Shown here piece by piece: positions 14,965 through 17,486 of a stretch of 17,486 nucleotides of DNA. Position numbers and translations under genes: made by a program. This DNA is from JANRIC01 sp033765345 (GTDB taxonomy: Bacteria > Bacteroidota > Bacteroidia > Cytophagales > Microscillaceae), in assembly GCA_033765345.1 (NCBI GenBank), contig JANRIC010000062.1, forward strand, positions 1 to 17,486, written 5' to 3'. The notes below the pieces were generated by a model. That model saw only the letters and a program-made list of their open reading frames with translations. It had not been told where the DNA came from and ran no database searches. Every line of letters begins with the position of its first letter. Position 1 is the stretch's first letter.

Positions 14965-15798
14965 ATGGAATTATACAATACAACTACACTCAAATGCAGC
15001 AAGCTGATTACCCAACACTACAGTACCTCTTTTACAATGGGGATCAGAACGCTTGATCGAAAATTTCATCTCCCCATCTATGCAATCTATGGATTTGTGC
15101 GCTACGCCGACGAAATCGTAGATACCTTTCATGGCTATAATAAAAAAGAACTTCTTCTAAAATTCAAACAAGATACCTATACGGCCATCGAGGAAGGTAT
15201 TAGCCTGAATCCGGTTTTGCATTCATTTCAGTTGGTAGTCAATGCTTACAAAATTGAAAAAGAGCTGATCGAAGCCTTTTTGTACAGTATGGAAATGGAC
15301 TTATACCACCAAGAATACAATAGCGAGGGCTATCAGGAATATATCTATGGATCGGCCGAAGTGGTAGGGCTGATGTGCCTGCGTGTGTTTTGTGAAGGCG
15401 ATGAAGCCATGTACGAAAGATTAAAAGCTCCAGCCCAAAGCTTGGGTTCTGCCTTTCAAAAGGTTAACTTTTTGCGGGATATGAAAAGCGATTATCACGA
15501 AAGGGGAAGGGTGTATTTCCCCCAGGTAGATTTTGAGAAATTTGACCAAGATGCCAAAACAGCCATCGAAGCTGATATTCAAAAAGACTTTGATGATGCC
15601 TACCAGGGAATTCTCAAGCTTCCACAAGGTGCCAAACTCGGCGTTTACTTGGCTTATATCTACTATCTTAAGCTATTTGCCAAAATCAAAAAACTCCCCC
15701 CTGCTACTATCCTCAATCAAAGAATACGAGTACCCGATTCCCGTAAAATGACTCTCCTCGTCCAAACTTATTTTAAATATCGCTTTAATTACCTTTAG
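14965..15798 (+). CDS. crtB: Phytoene synthase
   Basis: A 277-residue enzyme of the squalene/phytoene synthase family. It joins two geranylgeranyl diphosphates head to head to give phytoene, the first committed step of carotenoid synthesis. Both magnesium-binding aspartate motifs are present: DEIVD (residues 49-53, in YGFVRYADEIVD) and DMKSD (172-176, in NFLRDMKSDYHERGRVYFP). The length and start (MELYNTTTLKCSKLITQHYS) fit Bacteroidota CrtB. It is the last gene of the sigma-crtI-crtB unit. The TAG stop runs directly into a G-rich heptamer array, and no classical terminator with a T run is visible after it. Confidence 0.95.
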   Translation: MELYNTTTLKCSKLITQHYSTSFTMGIRTLDRKFHLPIYAIYGFVRYADEIVDTFHGYNKKELLLKFKQDTYTAIEEGISLNPVLHSFQLVVNAYKIEKELIEAFLYSMEMDLYHQEYNSEGYQEYIYGSAEVVGLMCLRVFCEGDEAMYERLKAPAQSLGSAFQKVNFLRDMKSDYHERGRVYFPQVDFEKFDQDAKTAIEADIQKDFDDAYQGILKLPQGAKLGVYLAYIYYLKLFAKIKKLPPATILNQRIRVPDSRKMTLLVQTYFKYRFNYL

Positions 15799-15907
15799 GG
15801 GGGAGTTGGGTGTCGGGAGTTGGGAATACAAAAGATGAAATGATGAAAATAAACAAATTAGATGTTTCTATCACCTGACCCCTGACACCTGACCCCTCGC
15901 CCCCCGG
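15798..15907. repeat. Opposed G-rich and C-rich heptamer arrays after crtB
   Basis: From the last base of the crtB stop, G3 runs at 15801-15803, 15808-15810, 15815-15817 and 15822-15824 are separated by 4-nt loops (AGTT, TGTC, AGTT), a textbook G-quadruplex pattern on the mRNA strand. About 47 nt later, 15872-15905 reads CACCTGACCCCTGACACC and similar C-rich heptamers, ending in six C. The two arrays could also pair imperfectly (GGTGTC with GACACC), giving a GC-rich hairpin. The reverse complement of the first array belongs to the same AACNCCC family as 551-728. Confidence 0.75.
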
Positions 15908-15924
15908 ACCAGGTACAAAAATAA

Positions 15925-15956
15925 TTTGGATGCTTGATCAGTTTTTTATACCTTTG
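15925..15956 (+). promoter_or_regulatory. Promoter of tRNA-Val
   Basis: TTTG (15925-15928), a 20-nt spacer and TACCTTTG (15949-15956) are exact matches to the Bacteroidota housekeeping promoter. The transcript would start near 15963, about 13 nt before the tRNA. Confidence 0.85.
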
Positions 15957-15975
15957 TGCTTACTTTCCATAATAT

Positions 15976-16050
15976 GAAGTTGTAGCTCAGCTGGTTTAGA
16001 GCATCACCTTGACAGGGTGGGGGTCGTAGGTTCGAATCCTATCAGCTTCA
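15976..16050 (+). tRNA. tRNA-Val (anticodon GAC)
   Basis: A 75-nt cloverleaf. The acceptor stem pairs GAAGTTG with CAGCTTC (one G-T pair), the D arm is GCTC...GAGC, and the anticodon stem pairs TCACC with GGTGG around the loop TTGACAG, giving anticodon GAC for Val codons GUC and GUU. The T arm pairs GTAGG with CCTAT around TTCGAAT. The discriminator base is A, and CCA is not encoded. It has its own promoter and terminator and stands as a single-gene unit. Confidence 0.95.
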
Positions 16051-16058
16051 CAAAAACC

Positions 16059-16097
16059 AAAACCTCGGTAAAGTTCAGGACTTTACCGAGGTTTTTT
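16059..16097 (+). terminator. Intrinsic terminator of tRNA-Val
   Basis: AAAACCTCGGTAAAGT (16059-16074), loop TCAGG, and ACTTTACCGAGGTTTT (16080-16095) form a perfect 16-bp stem ending in a T run (16092-16097). It lies 8 nt after the tRNA. Confidence 0.95.
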
Positions 16098-16170
16098 GTG
16101 CCTTATCCCACCCCTTAGAGTACCCCTCCCCACCCCTTGGGTGCAAGCTTCCACCAAAAAGGTTCGGCCG

Positions 16171-16420
16171 CGCACCAAAAGGGTGGAATGCTGAGGCTTT
16201 TGGGTGGAATTTCGGATAAAATAGGTGGGGGGAGGTAGGCAAAGGGGTGCATCGATGAAGCTTTCCGGTAGAAATTCGGGCAAAAAAGGTGGGGGAGACT
16301 ACCCTTTGAGGTCAAAAGCCGGAGCTTTTTGGTCAAAACTTGCACCTTAGCGGTGGGCGGATTGACCCTAAGGGTACAAGTCTGGAGCTTTGGGATGGTA
16401 TGGAGCATAAAAAAGGAGGG
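16171..16420. repeat. Degenerate tandem repeat of about 63 bp, four units
   Basis: Units at 16171-16234, 16235-16297, 16298-16360 and 16361-16420 align by eye. Each has a GGTNNAA block, then GAGGCTTT, GAAGCTTT or GGAGCTTT, usually a second GGTNNAA block, and a GGTGGGGGAG-like end. A weaker copy may precede them (16120-16170). Frames open on both strands do not keep a common reading frame with a recognisable protein. No function is known to me. The last unit overlaps the terminator of the minus-strand gene. Confidence 0.6.
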
Positions 16421-16435
16421 TTGCCCCTCCTTTTT
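16410..16435 (-). terminator. Intrinsic terminator after the 16460-16978 gene
   Basis: AAAAAGGAGGG (16410-16420), loop TTGC and CCCTCCTTTTT (16425-16435) form a perfect 11-bp stem. On the minus strand it ends in a run of T, 25 nt after the stop of the minus-strand gene. It could act in both directions. Confidence 0.85.
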
Positions 16436-16459
16436 GGAAATTCTTCGCGCCTCAAGGCT

Positions 16460-16978
16460 TTACAACTGAGACTCCGAACTCGAATTATCCTTATTAGGAT
16501 CATCCTGGGGAGACTGGGGCGTACTTTTGCGCTCAAAACGAGTTTTTAACTTTCTGTAGATCGTATCTGCCCCTGGAATGCCGTTTTGGGCGGCCAGTTG
16601 GTACACCCTGTAGACCATGAGCGATGTATTGTAAGCCTCCGAACCGGCCAACACCTGCGTATCGTCCAGTTTTTGGCGAAGCTCATCGATGGCTAAGATG
16701 ATTTGACCCAGTTTAAGATAGAGATCATAATCTTTGCGAAGCTCTTCAAGACTGACATACGTTGGCAGCAGCCCGAAGTCTTCTTTAACCACTTCAATGG
16801 CATCCTGCACAAAAAACTTGTTATTGCGGTTGATTTTCGTTAAACTGATGCGTTCCTGTTCGTTCAGACCCAATAAAAAGGGTAGTTGCGTAGTCAAAGA
16901 TTTGATTTGCTCGAGAGCTTGATTCACTTGCTCATCGGATAGTACCGCACTGATGCGGTTTGGCTGAAGATTACTCAT
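16460..16978 (-). CDS. Conserved Bacteroidota protein of unknown function
   Basis: A 172-residue soluble protein with no signal peptide or membrane segment. Predicted to be mostly helical. Recognisable segments are NRISAVLSDEQVNQALEQI, LPFLLGLNEQERISL, FVQDAIEVVKEDFGLLP, LAGSEAYNTSLMVYR and GIPGADTIYRKLKTRF; I recall this pattern from a family of about 170-200 residues with several copies per genome in Bacteroidota and no assigned function. The C-terminal tail (about 24 residues, rich in Ser, Pro, Asp, Gln) looks disordered. It stands alone, with its own terminator at 16410-16435. I do not know what it does. Confidence 0.85.
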   Translation of the reverse strand: MSNLQPNRISAVLSDEQVNQALEQIKSLTTQLPFLLGLNEQERISLTKINRNNKFFVQDAIEVVKEDFGLLPTYVSLEELRKDYDLYLKLGQIILAIDELRQKLDDTQVLAGSEAYNTSLMVYRVYQLAAQNGIPGADTIYRKLKTRFERKSTPQSPQDDPNKDNSSSESQL

Positions 16979-17120
16979 TACGTGTAATGTTTTAGGGTTA
17001 AAAATCGGTTGAAAAATCCAAATATATCCTTATAAACGGCTCAGGGGAAGAAGTATTGTGTGTTTTTGATGATATTTTAACGTAAGTTTTGGGGTGTTTT
17101 TGGATGTTTATTGCTTTATG

Positions 17121-17220
17121 TTCCCTGTTATGTGGTACATAAACCAGTAATTCCGGTCTGTGTACCACAGACCAGGGAATATGTTTTCGCTCAACAGAGG
17201 CTTGGTGAAGACACCAAGCC
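17121..17220. other. Tandem strong hairpins, candidate structured RNA or dispersed intergenic element
   Basis: TTCCCTG (17121-17127) pairs with CAGGGAA (17173-17179), and TGTGGTACA (17131-17139) pairs with TGTACCACA (17161-17169). Together they make a 16-bp stem with a 3x3 internal loop (TTA against GAC) and a 21-nt loop. An alternative hairpin, GGTCTGTG (17155-17162) with CACAGACC (17166-17173), excludes part of the first. A second element, GGCTTGGTG-AAGA-CACCAAGCC (17199-17220), has a perfect 9-bp stem. The minus frame read across the region (16998-17264) is not convincing as a gene. No Rfam-type family is recognised. Confidence 0.6.
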
Positions 17221-17228
17221 GGGCGGTG

Positions 17229-17341
17229 GAGCTTAATTCCCTTAATTGATTTAGTTATCTTCATTCAAAAATAGTCGTTTGTGCAATTCATAAGAAGATG
17301 CTTGCAGCATGACAGGCAAGAGAGCTTAATTCCCTTAATTG
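17229..17341. repeat. Pair of 20-bp direct repeats
   Basis: GAGCTTAATTCCCTTAATTG occurs at 17229-17248 and again at 17322-17341, start to start 93 bp apart. The core AATTCCCTTAATT is the reverse complement of the motif in the 27-bp repeats at 7487-7621. The DNA between the copies shows no gene. Confidence 0.85.
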
Positions 17342-17435
17342 CTTTAATCCGACTTTTCGCACCCCCCTGTTTTTTTTGAGTTTTTTTGTAAGTTTTCTTC
17401 TAAAACTCTATAAAATATCACAAAATATGGGTTTT

Positions 17436-17481
17436 GATGAAATATAGCATGTAAGTTTTATAAGAATAGTTATATTTCATC
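17436..17481. repeat. 11-bp inverted repeat near the window end
   Basis: GATGAAATATA (17436-17446) and TATATTTCATC (17471-17481) are perfect inverted repeats around a 24-nt AT-rich loop. There is no T run of terminator type. It may be an operator or a control site of a gene beyond the window. No gene is visible in 17342-17486. Confidence 0.5.
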
Positions 17482-17486
17482 TAAAT

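Noticed and set aside
15976..16097. Integration (att) site at the tRNA gene
   Set aside because: No copy of the tRNA 3' end and no integrase are found in the window.
16083..16408. Minus-strand frames over the 63-bp repeats
   Set aside because: They change frame between units and have proline-rich low-complexity content; no gene is supported.
16998..17264. 88-codon minus-strand frame
   Set aside because: It runs across strong hairpins and repeats, has no family similarity, and its composition follows the inverted repeats.

Overview
The window looks like chromosomal DNA of a member of the Bacteroidota, most likely a Cytophagales-type bacterium. Three things support this. The tRNA-Val promoter has the phylum-specific form (TTTG, 20-nt spacer, TACCTTTG). 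The proteins are typical of the phylum: a DISM-type hybrid kinase, a small sigma factor next to crtI and crtB, and a PD-(D/E)XK family. Shine-Dalgarno sites are largely absent. The genus cannot be told from this sequence.

Layout. Positions 1-730 hold no convincing gene: poly-T tracts, a 21-bp minisatellite and a C-rich heptamer array that runs into the stop codon of a minus-strand DUF2279-type membrane protein (730-1767). Divergent from it is a very large sensor kinase (1962-6803) that carries every phosphorelay domain in one chain, followed by a permuted NlpC/P60-like (YiiX-type) hydrolase. A repeat-rich spacer (27-bp units, then ten ATTACCC heptamers touching a start codon) leads to a small protein resembling thiamine pyrophosphokinase. 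Next come a PD-(D/E)XK nuclease-like gene, a decayed remnant of what looks like a CHAT-type effector gene, and a Uma2-family nuclease-like gene on the minus strand. A minus-strand pair follows: a class A beta-lactamase-fold serine hydrolase lipoprotein and prmC.

Divergent from that pair is the main metabolic unit: an ECF-like sigma factor, crtI (phytoene desaturase) and crtB (phytoene synthase). CrtB makes phytoene from geranylgeranyl diphosphate and CrtI desaturates it toward lycopene. The sigma gene probably controls this cluster. A palindrome overlapping its promoter and hairpins in both gene spacers hint at layered control. Downstream lie heptamer arrays, tRNA-Val(GAC) with its own promoter and a strong terminator, a degenerate tandem repeat of about 63 bp, a conserved protein of unknown function (16460-16978, minus) and a 500-nt intergenic region with strong hairpins and repeats.

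The features least explained by known genes are the repeats. Heptamer arrays of the general form NNNNCCC occur at four places. Two start exactly at stop codons (DUF2279 gene and crtB), with the G-rich strand in the mRNA sense and G-quadruplex potential. One touches a start codon. The other notable find is the in-frame remnant at 9182-9406, which starts 4 nt after the PD-(D/E)XK gene and suggests a decayed two-gene conflict system.
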